The position numbers and the translations under genes are program-made. A DNA stretch of 64,000 nucleotides from the NCBI RefSeq assembly GCF_015751895.1, contig NZ_JADOTZ010000001.1, forward strand, positions 1,798,001 through 1,862,000, in the 5' to 3' direction. Positions 16,296 through 25,205 of the stretch are shown here, piece after piece. How positions within the stretch are numbered: the stretch's first letter is position 1; each line of letters begins with the position of its first letter. Source of the DNA: Zhihengliuella flava. GTDB lineage: Bacteria > Actinomycetota > Actinomycetes > Actinomycetales > Micrococcaceae. The notes under the pieces are model-generated. The model was not told the origin of the DNA, ran no database searches, and saw only the letters and a program-made list of their open reading frames with translations.

Positions 16296-18935
16296 GTGTT
16301 TCCAGCACGTTCATGGGCACAAGTATGTTTCGGCGCGGCCATTGCCGTGGCCGTTCTGGCGCCGTCCGCGCACGGCGCGACGAGCGCTCCCGAGACGTTG
16401 TCGCCGGCACCCGCCGCCGAGGCTGGGGTATCCGCAGGTGCGGCCGGCGACGAAAACGCCGCTCCCGACGAGGCCGATTCCGCGAGCGATGAAGCCGAAG
16501 AATCCGCAGCGGTCACACCCACGCCGACGCCGGCCCCTCCCGCTCCCTCCGCCGCGACGTCGAGTGGTGACCAGAGCACTTCGGATACTGCGCCGTCGAG
16601 CACGAGTTCCGACGCGTCGACCCCGTCCGCGTCGCCCCTGTCCGAACCGTCGGCTCAGCAGCGTTCGGTGATGCGCAGCGCCGCCGCCCTCGTGTGCACC
16701 CCCGGCAACGTCTACGGCGTGACCGGAGCCGGGCAGCTGCGGCACGTGGACCCCAATGGCACGGTGCGTTCCGTCGGTTCGGCGGCTGCGGGAGTCAGTA
16801 GCTTCAACGGGCTGGCCGTCGGTGCGTCGGGCAGCACCGTGTACGGGTATGAACGGACCAGCGGCGTCGCGTCCGGGACCACCACCGTGGTCTCGGTGGC
16901 CTCGCTGTGGCGATACGACGTCGCAACCGGCGGGTGGACGCGGCTTAACCGGACGGTCGACTCTAATGCCAACTCCCGCACGGTGCAGTTCATCGGTGGT
17001 GCCGTCAGCTTCGACAACAACCGGTACTACTTCGGCGGGTTCAGCCAGGACGGCACCCGCTTCCGGCTCTGGGAGTATGACCCGAATACCAATGCAACGA
17101 GCTTCAAGGGAGCCGTCAACACTTCTCAGGGAGCGTCTACAGGTTCCAACGGTGACATCGCCTTTGACCGCATGGGGAACTTGTTCATCGTCCGCGGCGT
17201 GGGGGCCACCACCAGCATTTTCACAGTGACCGCGGCAAACCTCGCGGCAGCTGCGGGTGGGACGATCCCGGCCGCGTTGTCGAACTCCGTCACCACCATG
17301 TCCAACGTCAACGGCGTGACCTTCGATGGAGCGGGACGGGTCTACTTGGGCGCTGGTAACGAGCTGCGCTCCTACGCCATGCCGAACTTCACTGATCGCC
17401 GGGACGTCACCATGAGTTTGGGCGGCAGTACCGACTTGGCTGGCTGCTCCCCGCCGCCCACCGTGACCCTCGAAAAGGTCGTCGACGGCGACCGCGTGCT
17501 GGCCAGCGATCAATTTCGCCTGACCTTGCGGCAGGGTTCCGAGGCCATCGGGCAGGCAACGACCACCGGCTCCTCCGCGGGAGTGCAAGACGAGCGTGTG
17601 GGACCGCTGCCCACCGTGCGTGGAGCCACGTTGCAGTTCGCTGAAGAAGCCTCGGGGACCACCAACCTCTCCGACTACGCCTCCAGCTATCGCTGTACGG
17701 TCGACGGCACCGTGATTCCGGGCGCCTCCGGTCAGGGCCGGAGTGGTTCCGTGACCATCCCGGCCTCAGGTGAAGCCGTGGTGTGCCAGATCTTCAATGC
17801 TCCGCTGGTGGCGGACATCGCGGTCCGGAAGACCGTCGTGGACTACGCCGGGAACAACCCGCAGCCAGGAGCGGGATGGACTCTGGGCGCGGCGGCTGCA
17901 GCGACCAGCGGCAGCGTCGTCACTTCGCCCACGGCGGCCCGGCAAGACGCCGGCTCCGACGGCTCGGCGTCCTGGGCGTGGCGTTTCGGCTCAGCGGACG
18001 CGCGGGCCACGCTCAGTGTGTCCGAAACCCAAGAGGCCGGGTACGAATTTGTGCGGGGCACCTGCGTCGTGACGACACTCGCCGGTTCGACGCGCACCGT
18101 CGATCTTCCGGATGAGTCGGCCGTGCCGGTCACGGGGATCGCCCCGGGGGACAGCGTGGACTGCGAGTACGTCAATAAGGTCGCCGGAGCTGAACTGACG
18201 CTGGAGAAGAATCTGCAGACGCAGTTCGATCCGGACGCCGGCGTGGCTCAGTGGATCCTCAGCGCGTCCGGCCCCACCACCGGCCTGGCCGGCGTCACGG
18301 GGGAGAGCGCGGTGACCGCCGTCGAGGTGGAGCCGGGCTCGTACGACCTGTCCGAGCGCCTGGCCCCGCAGTTTGCCGACAAAGCCGACGGGTACCAAGC
18401 GGTCAGCCTCGTGTGCACCGAGGAGAGTGCCGGCGCCATGCCGACGGTCACGCTGGAGGCGGCCACGGTGCACCTTGAGCCGGGCGACGTCGTCACCTGC
18501 ACCTTCACCAATCGGGACCTGCCGGGTGACCTGCAGTGGGTCAAGGTGGCCGCGGACTCGGGAGATTCCCTGAATGGATCTGAGTGGCTGCTGACCGGCC
18601 CGAGCTTCCCTCAGGGCGAAACGGTCACTGGCGGCCACGATGGTTCCTTCTCCGTCGGCGAGTTGGCGTGGGGCGAGTACGAGTTGGTCGAAACCAAAGC
18701 GCCGACCGGATACCAGCGCAGCGACGCCGTCCACCAGGTCACGATCTCCCCGGCCGGCCTGTCAGTGCCTCTCGGCGAGATCGAGAATCGCCCTCAGGAC
18801 CCCCTGGTTCTGCCCCTGACGGGCGGCACGGGGACCACAGCCTACTGGGCCGGCGGAGGCCTGCTGGCTGTGACGGCCTTTGTGATCGCGGTGTGGCGAG
18901 TCCGCCGTGAAGACGCCACGCTCAGTCGACGCTGA
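16296..18935 (+). CDS. LPLTG-anchored tip pilin / SpaA-type surface protein
   Basis: 879 residues from GTG 16296, preceded by a GGGGGG site. Parts in order: signal peptide (to about 28), a Ser/Thr/Pro/Ala-rich stretch (30-125), a propeller-like domain (about 130-385), then several Ig-like/prealbumin-like domains (from about 388), the last with the E-box-like YELVETKAPTGY. LPLTG at 839-843, a membrane span and a basic tail follow. Position before a major pilin and a class C sortase makes it the likely tip adhesin of the pilus. The N-terminal propeller and following cysteine-bearing module parallel those of the LAQTG adhesin. A decayed copy lies at 9332. Confidence 0.85.
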   Translation: MFPARSWAQVCFGAAIAVAVLAPSAHGATSAPETLSPAPAAEAGVSAGAAGDENAAPDEADSASDEAEESAAVTPTPTPAPPAPSAATSSGDQSTSDTAPSSTSSDASTPSASPLSEPSAQQRSVMRSAAALVCTPGNVYGVTGAGQLRHVDPNGTVRSVGSAAAGVSSFNGLAVGASGSTVYGYERTSGVASGTTTVVSVASLWRYDVATGGWTRLNRTVDSNANSRTVQFIGGAVSFDNNRYYFGGFSQDGTRFRLWEYDPNTNATSFKGAVNTSQGASTGSNGDIAFDRMGNLFIVRGVGATTSIFTVTAANLAAAAGGTIPAALSNSVTTMSNVNGVTFDGAGRVYLGAGNELRSYAMPNFTDRRDVTMSLGGSTDLAGCSPPPTVTLEKVVDGDRVLASDQFRLTLRQGSEAIGQATTTGSSAGVQDERVGPLPTVRGATLQFAEEASGTTNLSDYASSYRCTVDGTVIPGASGQGRSGSVTIPASGEAVVCQIFNAPLVADIAVRKTVVDYAGNNPQPGAGWTLGAAAAATSGSVVTSPTAARQDAGSDGSASWAWRFGSADARATLSVSETQEAGYEFVRGTCVVTTLAGSTRTVDLPDESAVPVTGIAPGDSVDCEYVNKVAGAELTLEKNLQTQFDPDAGVAQWILSASGPTTGLAGVTGESAVTAVEVEPGSYDLSERLAPQFADKADGYQAVSLVCTEESAGAMPTVTLEAATVHLEPGDVVTCTFTNRDLPGDLQWVKVAADSGDSLNGSEWLLTGPSFPQGETVTGGHDGSFSVGELAWGEYELVETKAPTGYQRSDAVHQVTISPAGLSVPLGEIENRPQDPLVLPLTGGTGTTAYWAGGGLLAVTAFVIAVWRVRREDATLSRR

Positions 18936-19036
18936 CCCGTCTCGTGAGACGCCAACCCATCAACCTTTCTAGCGGCTGCGGCGATCCAACATCGGCCAGC
19001 CGATGCTCAACAACTCCTTCAACAGAAAGTAGAACC

Positions 19037-20488
19037 GTGAAAACTGTTTCACTGCCTCGGGTGCGCCTGCTCCCGGCAGCACTCGCCGCCGTCTTGGTGG
19101 CGCTGCTGGCCCTCTTTGGCTCCGCTAGTTCAGCCCTCGCGGCTCCGGCCCCAGGCCAGGAGGGGGCGCCGTCGAGTGGTTCACTGACCATTCACAAGTA
19201 CGCGGGCACCCCGTCGGGTCAAGCCAACGACGGCACGGAGTTGGACCCCGAGCCCGGACGCCAGCCGATCGCCGGCGTCGAGTTCACGGTGACTGCCGTG
19301 ACGGAGATCAGTGGCACGGCCGTCGACCTCACCACGGCCGCCGGCTGGGATGCGGTGGCCGCTTACACGACGACGCCACCGGAGACTGCGGACCTCACCC
19401 TGGGTTCGGCCACCACGGTGACCACCAACGGTACGGGCGTCGGTGTTGCCGCTGACCTGCCCGTGGGTCTCTACCTGGTCCAAGAGACGGGCAACGGCGG
19501 GCACAACATCACCGAGCCGGCCGCCGACTTCTTGGTGACCGTGCCCTTCCCGCAGGCCGAGGACGGCTGGAACTACAACGTGCACGTGTACCCGAAGAAC
19601 ACCATCGAGGGCGTCGCTGAGAAGACTGTCGACGACGCGTCGGCCCAGGGCCAGGGCGACGCCGTCACCTGGACCGTGACCTCCCCGGCCCTCGGGTCCG
19701 GCGACGCTGGCCGCCCCCTGACCAATTACCGCATGACGGATGACCTGGATCAGCGCCTGCAGTTTGTTCCCGGATCCGTGGTGGTCGCGGTCAACGGCAC
19801 CCCGGTCGACGCCGAGTACTACACGGTGACCCATCCGGGCGGGCTGGGCGGCGATCTGGTCATCGCCTTCACCAGCACCGGGCTCGACTACCTCGACGCG
19901 CAGGCCGCCGACGCCGTCGTGACGTTTGCGTTTGATACCGAGGTTCAGGGGATTGGTGAGGTCCCCAACCAGGCGACGCTGATCGTCGGCGATGGCACCG
20001 TGGAGGACACGTACGAGACCAACATCCCGAACACCCCGTGGGGTGCCGTGGTCATCTCGAAGTACGACGCGGCTGACCAGAGCCGGCTCGCCGGAGCCGT
20101 CTTCGAGGTCTACACGAATGCTGAGGGATCCGGCTCCCCGGTCTCCATCGACGTCGAGGGTGTGGCAACCACCGAGTTCACCACGGCCGCGGACGGAACG
20201 GTGACGGTCCCCGGCCTCAAGGCCGGCACCTACTGGTTGAAGGAAACGCAGGCGCCCGCCGGCTACACGCTGCCGACCGAGCTGTTCGAGGTCACGGTCG
20301 TCGCCGGCGAGACGGCCCAGACGTCCACGGTGACCACGGAGATTTCCAATCAGCAGCAGACGGTGCCGGAACTGCCCCTGACCGGTGCGAATGGCCAGCT
20401 GCTCCTGACGCTGGGCGGCATCGCCCTGCTCATGGTGGCCCTGGGCCTCGTCCTGGTCAAGCGCCGCAAGGCCACGAGTGACGCCTAG
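19037..20488 (+). CDS. SpaH/EbpB-type LPXTG major pilin
   Basis: 483 residues from GTG 19037, after a signal peptide-free upstream frame; MKTVSLPR begins a normal signal peptide ending ALAAPAP. The pilin motif WNYNVHVYPKN places the cross-linking lysine at 187. The E-box YWLKETQAPAGY (Glu403) should support an isopeptide bond. LPLTG lies at 446-450, followed by a membrane span and KRRK. Sortase C joins Lys187 of one subunit to the Thr of LPLTG of the next, giving a covalent fibre. It lies between the tip pilin and the sortase on one strand. Confidence 0.93.
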   Translation: MKTVSLPRVRLLPAALAAVLVALLALFGSASSALAAPAPGQEGAPSSGSLTIHKYAGTPSGQANDGTELDPEPGRQPIAGVEFTVTAVTEISGTAVDLTTAAGWDAVAAYTTTPPETADLTLGSATTVTTNGTGVGVAADLPVGLYLVQETGNGGHNITEPAADFLVTVPFPQAEDGWNYNVHVYPKNTIEGVAEKTVDDASAQGQGDAVTWTVTSPALGSGDAGRPLTNYRMTDDLDQRLQFVPGSVVVAVNGTPVDAEYYTVTHPGGLGGDLVIAFTSTGLDYLDAQAADAVVTFAFDTEVQGIGEVPNQATLIVGDGTVEDTYETNIPNTPWGAVVISKYDAADQSRLAGAVFEVYTNAEGSGSPVSIDVEGVATTEFTTAADGTVTVPGLKAGTYWLKETQAPAGYTLPTELFEVTVVAGETAQTSTVTTEISNQQQTVPELPLTGANGQLLLTLGGIALLMVALGLVLVKRRKATSDA

Positions 20489-20556
20489 GTATCGGCCGCG
20501 TCCCGTGTTGTGTGACCACGCAGAACGCGGCTAACCGAATCCGATGTCACCGGGTG

Positions 20557-20595
20557 GGATGCGGCGACCGTGCACGACGCACGGTCGCCGCATCC
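20557..20595 (+). terminator. strong hairpin between major pilin and sortase
   Basis: A perfect 17-base GC-rich stem (20557-20573 with 20579-20595) around the loop ACGAC. There is no T run, so it may be a partial terminator or an mRNA-stabilising 3' end that lets pilin be made in excess over the sortase. It ends 44 bases before the sortase ribosome site. Confidence 0.65.
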
Positions 20596-20648
20596 GTTGC
20601 ACGGTGCATCGCCCACTTTTCCTGAGAATCCGTCTGCCGGAGGTAGAG

Positions 20649-21578
20649 ATGACACGAACGGCCCCCGTTGGTCGCCGCCAGCGGCGCTCGACGCGAACGG
20701 CGAGGGGTTGGCGCCTGAGCGGGGCGAGCGTGCTCATTGCGGCCTTGGCGCTCGTGGGGGTCTCACTGGCCGTGTATCCGATGATGGCCAGCTGGCTGAG
20801 CTCCTACAACCAGTCCCAGCTCCTGCAGGAGTATGAGCAAAAGGTCGCGCAGGCCTCGCCACCGAGAGCCGAACAGTGGGAGCTGGCGCGGAGGTATAAC
20901 TCCGTCCTTCAGGCGGGCGTCGATGTGGAAGCAGGAGCCAGCATTGCCACTGGGACTGGCACGTTGACGGACGAGTCGGTGGCCTATGCGGACACGTTGC
21001 GCGCCGACGATTCGGGAGTGATGGGCCGGGTCAAGATCGCCTCCATCGGCGTCGACCTGCCCATTTATCACGGGACGTCCGACGACGTGCTCAACCAGGG
21101 CGCGGGCCACCTCGAAGGGTCCCACCTGCCGGTGGGCGGGGAATCAACGCATTCCGTGATCACCGCTCACCGCGGACTGGCCCAAGCCGAGATGTTCACC
21201 CACCTCGATCAAGTGGAGGTGGGTGAACTCTTCGTCGTGGAGGTGCTCGGTGAGGCACTGACGTATCGCGTGGCCGAAACCCAGGTGGTTCAGCCCGAAG
21301 ACACCGGGAGTCTCCGCCCCGTCGAGGGACTCGATCAGGTCACCCTGATTACCTGTACCCCCTTGGGCATCAACTCTCACCGAATCCTCGTGACCGGCGA
21401 ACGCGTGCATCTCAACGGCCCCGAGGAAGCGGCCCTAGCGGCGAGCATGCCCGAGCTTCCGGGCTTCCCTTGGTGGATCGTGATTTATGCGAGCGCACTA
21501 CTCGTGATCAGCCTCTATGTGTGGCGTTCGGGGTACGCGCACCACGGGCCCTCGCCGCGCCGTCCCGACCCGCGCTAG
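20649..21578 (+). CDS. class C (pilus) sortase
   Basis: 309 residues from ATG 20649 with an excellent GGAGG site 5 bases upstream. It has an N-terminal membrane span, a catalytic domain with His174 (ITAHRG), Cys236 (TLITCTP) and Arg245 (NSHRILVTG), and a C-terminal membrane span (WWIVIYASALLVISLYVW) followed by an Arg-rich tail. Two membrane anchors and the TLITCTP signature define pilin-polymerising sortases. It is expected to act on the two LPLTG proteins just upstream. Its stop overlaps the stop of the convergent GH13 gene by 3 bases. Confidence 0.93.
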   Translation: MTRTAPVGRRQRRSTRTARGWRLSGASVLIAALALVGVSLAVYPMMASWLSSYNQSQLLQEYEQKVAQASPPRAEQWELARRYNSVLQAGVDVEAGASIATGTGTLTDESVAYADTLRADDSGVMGRVKIASIGVDLPIYHGTSDDVLNQGAGHLEGSHLPVGGESTHSVITAHRGLAQAEMFTHLDQVEVGELFVVEVLGEALTYRVAETQVVQPEDTGSLRPVEGLDQVTLITCTPLGINSHRILVTGERVHLNGPEEAALAASMPELPGFPWWIVIYASALLVISLYVWRSGYAHHGPSPRRPDPR

Positions 21579-23347
21579 GCGGTGAGCCAGACCGCCGCGT
21601 TGGGGGCCAGCGTCTCGGTCCCGCCGCCGTCGTTGGTCAGCGCGGACTCGTCACTGACGAGCAGCACGCCGGCGCCCTCCGGGAGCGAGTAGGCCTCACC
21701 GGAGAGGTTGGCCACCAGCTGCACTTTGCCGTTGCGGTAGGCGAGGATGCCGGCGTCCGGCTGGTTGAGTTCCGTCCACTCGAGCGCCCCCGAACCCACG
21801 CTGAGCTGGCTCCGCAGGGACAGCGCCTGCCGGTAGAGCTCGTAGGTGGAGCCGGCCACGTTGACCTGCTGGTCCGCCGCGTACTGTTCGAAGCTCTCCG
21901 GCTGGGGCAGCCACGGTTCAGCGTCCGGGCTATCGCCGGAAAAGCCGTAGCTGGCCGCGTCCGCCTCCCACGGCAGCGGCACGCGGCAACCGTCGCGCCC
22001 GCGTTCGGCCCCCTCGGTTCGGAAGAAGCTCGGGTCCTGCCGCACCGAGGCGTCCAGCGTGGTGTGCTCCGGCAGGCCCAGCTCATCGCCTTGATACACG
22101 TAGGCGGAGCCGGGCAGGCCGAGCATGATGAGCGCGGCCGCGCGGCCCCGGGCCAAGCCGAGCTCCTCGTCCGGCTGCTCATCCTCGGCAGCGATTCCCT
22201 TGGGGAAGCTCGTTGGGTCCGCCAACCCGTAGCGGGTGCTGTGGCGGACCGTGTCATGGTTGGACAGCACCCAGGTGGCGGGCGCGTTGACGGCGGCGGC
22301 CTCCGTGAGCGTTTCGGATACGTTGGCGTGGATGCGTGCGGCATCCCAGCCGGCGAGCAGGAAGCCGAAGTTGAAGGCCTGGTGCATCTCATCCGAGCGC
22401 ACGTACCGGAAAATCCGGCTCATGGGCTCGACCCAGGCCTCGGCCACCATCATGCGGTCGCCGTCGTACTCCGCCAGCACCCGGTGCCACGCCCGGTAAA
22501 TCTCATGGACGCCCTCTTGGTCAAAGTAGGGCGGGGTGTTCTCGCCGGAGGGCGCCATATTGCCCTCTGCGGCGCCCTCTTCGGCAGCGCCGCCGGTGAC
22601 TTCCTCGTTCTCGTTGCCGGCCACCATGGCCACCTTGGCGGACCAATCCGGCAGACCCTCGGCCTTGACCATGCCGTGGGCCACATCCACGCGGAACCCG
22701 TCCACGCCACGATCCAGCCAGAACCGCAGCACGTCCTCCATCTCGGCGCGGACCTCCGGGTTTTCCCAGTTCAGGTCCGGCTGCTTGGTGTCGAACAGGT
22801 GCAGGTACCACTGGCCCGGCGTGCCGTCGTCGTTGGTCAGGCGGGTCCAGGCGGGTCCGCCGAAGATCGACTGCCAGTTGTTCGGCGGTTCCGCGCCGCC
22901 CTCACCCCGGCCGTCGCGGAAGATGTAGCGGTCCCGGGCAGCGGAGCCCTCGGCGGCGTCCAGCGCCTCCTGGAACCAGGCGTGCTCATCAGAGGTGTGG
23001 TTCGGCACGAGGTCCACGATGATCTTCAGGCCCAGATCGTGCGCTTCGCGCAGCATCTCGTCGAAGTCCGCCAGCGTGCCGAAGCGCGGATCCACGTCCC
23101 GGTAGTCGGCGACGTCATACCCGGCATCGGCCTGCGGGGACGTGTAGAAGGGGGAGAGCCAGACGGCGTCGACGCCGAGGTCTGCCAAGTAGTTCAGGCG
23201 CTCGGTGACGCCCACCAAATCCCCCATGCCGTCGCCGTTTCCATCGGCGAACGAGCGCGGGTAGACCTGATAAATCACCGCATCGGCCCACCACGCGGTG
23301 GCGTCGGTGGTGGCTTCGGCGGCGCCGGTTGTGGGCTCTGAAGTCAT
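21575..23347 (-). CDS. GH13 alpha-glucosidase
   Basis: 590 residues from ATG 23347, which has GAGGGA at the right distance; an upstream ATG at 23383 has none. The GH13 regions are visible: YQVYPRSFADGNGDG, VDLVPNHTSDEH, GFRVDVAHGM (nucleophile Asp), EAWVE (acid/base Glu) and LSNHDTVRH. The domain order matches oligo-1,4/1,6-glucosidases, which release glucose from maltose, isomaltose or short glucans in the cytoplasm. An Ala/Glu/Gly-rich insert (GGAAEEGAAEG) before the PPYFDQEGVHEIYR segment is longer than I would expect. Sucrose hydrolysis cannot be excluded. Confidence 0.9.
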   Translation of the reverse strand: MTSEPTTGAAEATTDATAWWADAVIYQVYPRSFADGNGDGMGDLVGVTERLNYLADLGVDAVWLSPFYTSPQADAGYDVADYRDVDPRFGTLADFDEMLREAHDLGLKIIVDLVPNHTSDEHAWFQEALDAAEGSAARDRYIFRDGRGEGGAEPPNNWQSIFGGPAWTRLTNDDGTPGQWYLHLFDTKQPDLNWENPEVRAEMEDVLRFWLDRGVDGFRVDVAHGMVKAEGLPDWSAKVAMVAGNENEEVTGGAAEEGAAEGNMAPSGENTPPYFDQEGVHEIYRAWHRVLAEYDGDRMMVAEAWVEPMSRIFRYVRSDEMHQAFNFGFLLAGWDAARIHANVSETLTEAAAVNAPATWVLSNHDTVRHSTRYGLADPTSFPKGIAAEDEQPDEELGLARGRAAALIMLGLPGSAYVYQGDELGLPEHTTLDASVRQDPSFFRTEGAERGRDGCRVPLPWEADAASYGFSGDSPDAEPWLPQPESFEQYAADQQVNVAGSTYELYRQALSLRSQLSVGSGALEWTELNQPDAGILAYRNGKVQLVANLSGEAYSLPEGAGVLLVSDESALTNDGGGTETLAPNAAVWLTA

Positions 23348-23402
23348 GGTGAAATCCCTCGCATCATTGGGTGTGATGGGCATTACGCTCTGCTGTGTCA
23401 GT

Positions 23403-24263
23403 CTAGTTGGAGCGGGCGTGCTGGCGCACGCGTACCCAGCGGTTTGTCAGGCGGCGATAAGCCGCCGCGGCGCCGACCATGTCCCCCTCGCACAAGGAAT
23501 CGACGCCGATCCGCAGGTCCTGCGGCGACTCGTCGGGCCAAACGAAGCCGGCCAGCAGCCCGTAGTCCAGTTCCACGATCGATTCGTCGTGGAACGTCGT
23601 CAGCCATTCGCTCAGCGCCGTGAGCTCGTCCAGAATGTCCAGTTCCGGGGCATTCACCGCCAACGACGCCGCCGCCACCTTGGTGCGCTCCAGCACTTGA
23701 GTGGCGGGCGCGGAAAGGCGCACGCTGAGTAGCACGTCCCCGTCCTCGTCCATTTCCAGATGGTCGTCCTCCCGCAGCGCTACGAACCACGCCAGCGGCA
23801 CGCCCCACACGGACGTGCGGGTGTGCAGGTGGGCCAGGTCATCGGCGAACGCATCGGGATCCGTCCGGTCCGCGTTAGCCGTCCGCGCCGCCGCCGGCAG
23901 GACCAGCTCCAGCACTTGCGGGCGCATCAGCCGGTCCAGCTGTTCGGCCGCCACGGTGGCGCGGGTCTGCAGCTGCTCCGCGTGAAAATACGGGGTGGTC
24001 AGCCCTTCGGGGCCCGGGTAGTGCAGCACCCGGTACAGCTCCGTGTCCGGGGAGGGGAAGGGGTCAGAGGTGTGCCGCATGACGCGGCGCAGGCTCGCCA
24101 GCGCCGAGCGCTCCTCGATCTCCGCACGCGGCATCTGGCGCTGCTGCGCGATCACCAGCTGCGCGGCGTCGTCGTACGCCCGCAGGGGTTCAAAAACCCG
24201 CAGGTGGGCGGTCGGCGGGAGGCGACGGCGCGCCGACGTGCCCCCGGACTCGTTTTCCTTCAC
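23403..24263 (-). CDS. conserved hypothetical protein
   Basis: 286 residues starting at a GTG. No signal peptide, membrane span or known catalytic motif is visible. The middle contains GVPLAWFVALREDDHLEMDEDGD and other strands consistent with a mixed alpha/beta cytosolic protein. Similar-sized unnamed proteins occur in many actinobacteria. It lies between the GH13 glucosidase and exonuclease III on the same strand, 18 bases downstream of the latter, so it may share a transcript with it. I do not recognise a function. Confidence 0.75.
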   Translation of the reverse strand: MKENESGGTSARRRLPPTAHLRVFEPLRAYDDAAQLVIAQQRQMPRAEIEERSALASLRRVMRHTSDPFPSPDTELYRVLHYPGPEGLTTPYFHAEQLQTRATVAAEQLDRLMRPQVLELVLPAAARTANADRTDPDAFADDLAHLHTRTSVWGVPLAWFVALREDDHLEMDEDGDVLLSVRLSAPATQVLERTKVAAASLAVNAPELDILDELTALSEWLTTFHDESIVELDYGLLAGFVWPDESPQDLRIGVDSLCEGDMVGAAAAYRRLTNRWVRVRQHARSN

Positions 24264-24281
24264 GCTGCGCCGCCCATCCGT

Positions 24282-25085
24282 TCAGTCCACTTCCACGACG
24301 ACGGGTGCGTGGTCCGAGGCGCCCTTGCCCTTGCGCTCCTCGCGGTCAATCCACGCGGTCTTGACGCGGTCCGCGAGGGCCGGCGAGGCGAGCACGAAGT
24401 CGATGCGCATGCCTTGGCGCTTGGGGAAGCGCAGCTGCGTGTAGTCCCAGTAGGTGTAGACGCCCGGGCCGGGCGTGTGGGGGCGGACGACGTCGGTGTA
24501 GCCGGCGTCGAGGAAGGCGGTGAAGGCTTCCCGCTCCGGCGCGGAGACGTGGGTGAGCTGGTTCTCTTGGAAGTAGTCGATGTCCCAGACGTCGTCATCC
24601 TGCGGGGCGATGTTCCAGTCGCCCATGAGGGCGATCTGGGCCTGCGGGTTCTCGGCGAGCCAGGATTCGGCGTGGCCCTTGAGGGTGTCCAGCCACGTGA
24701 GCTTGTAGGGCATGTGCTCGTCCTCGCGGGCGCGTCCGTTGGGGACGTAGAGGCTCCAGATCCGCACGCCATTGCACGTGGCGGCGATGGCTCGCGGCTC
24801 CTGGATGGGGTCCTTGCCGCCCTTACCGAACGCGGGCTGATCGATGAAGGTTCGCTCCACGTCCTCGAGGCCCACGCGGGAGGCGATCGCCACGCCGTTC
24901 CACTGGTTCACACCGAAATGGGCGACCTCATACCCGTTCATCTCGAACAGGTCCCAGGGAAAATTCTCGTCCTTGCACTTGGTCTCTTGGATGGCCAGGA
25001 CGTCCGCGTCCGTGCGGCGCAGCCAGTCTTCGACCCGGTCAGCGCGGGCCCGGAGCGAGTTCACATTCCACGTAGCAATCAACAC
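24282..25085 (-). CDS. xthA: exodeoxyribonuclease III / AP endonuclease
   Basis: 267 residues from GTG 25085. The exonuclease-endonuclease-phosphatase fold motifs are complete: ATWNVNSLRAR, IQETKCKD (metal Glu), GDWNIAPQD (catalytic Asp/Asn) and the C-terminal SDHAPVV. It cleaves DNA 5' to abasic sites and trims 3' blocked ends in base excision repair. Divergent from the GntR-ABC operon. No unusual features. Confidence 0.95.
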   Translation of the reverse strand: MLIATWNVNSLRARADRVEDWLRRTDADVLAIQETKCKDENFPWDLFEMNGYEVAHFGVNQWNGVAIASRVGLEDVERTFIDQPAFGKGGKDPIQEPRAIAATCNGVRIWSLYVPNGRAREDEHMPYKLTWLDTLKGHAESWLAENPQAQIALMGDWNIAPQDDDVWDIDYFQENQLTHVSAPEREAFTAFLDAGYTDVVRPHTPGPGVYTYWDYTQLRFPKRQGMRIDFVLASPALADRVKTAWIDREERKGKGASDHAPVVVEVD

Positions 25086-25149
25086 GGCTCCAACCTATCA
25101 ATCACTTCACCCGCCGTCAGGGGTTGACGAACCGGGCCGGTGGTGGTTT

Positions 25150-25181
25150 GGTTAGTTACATGAGTAATGAACCTACTAACC
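25150..25181 (+). promoter_or_regulatory. nested palindromes, probable autoregulatory GntR operator
   Basis: GGTTAGT (25150-25156) and ACTAACC (25175-25181) form perfect 7-base arms around an inner palindrome TTAC-ATGA-GTAA (25156-25167). The site overlaps the putative promoter of the GntR-ABC operon. YtrA-type GntR regulators commonly bind such symmetrical sites to repress their own transporter operon. Confidence 0.55.
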
Positions 25182-25205
25182 GGAGTCGTGAGGGAGGCGA
25201 GGAGC

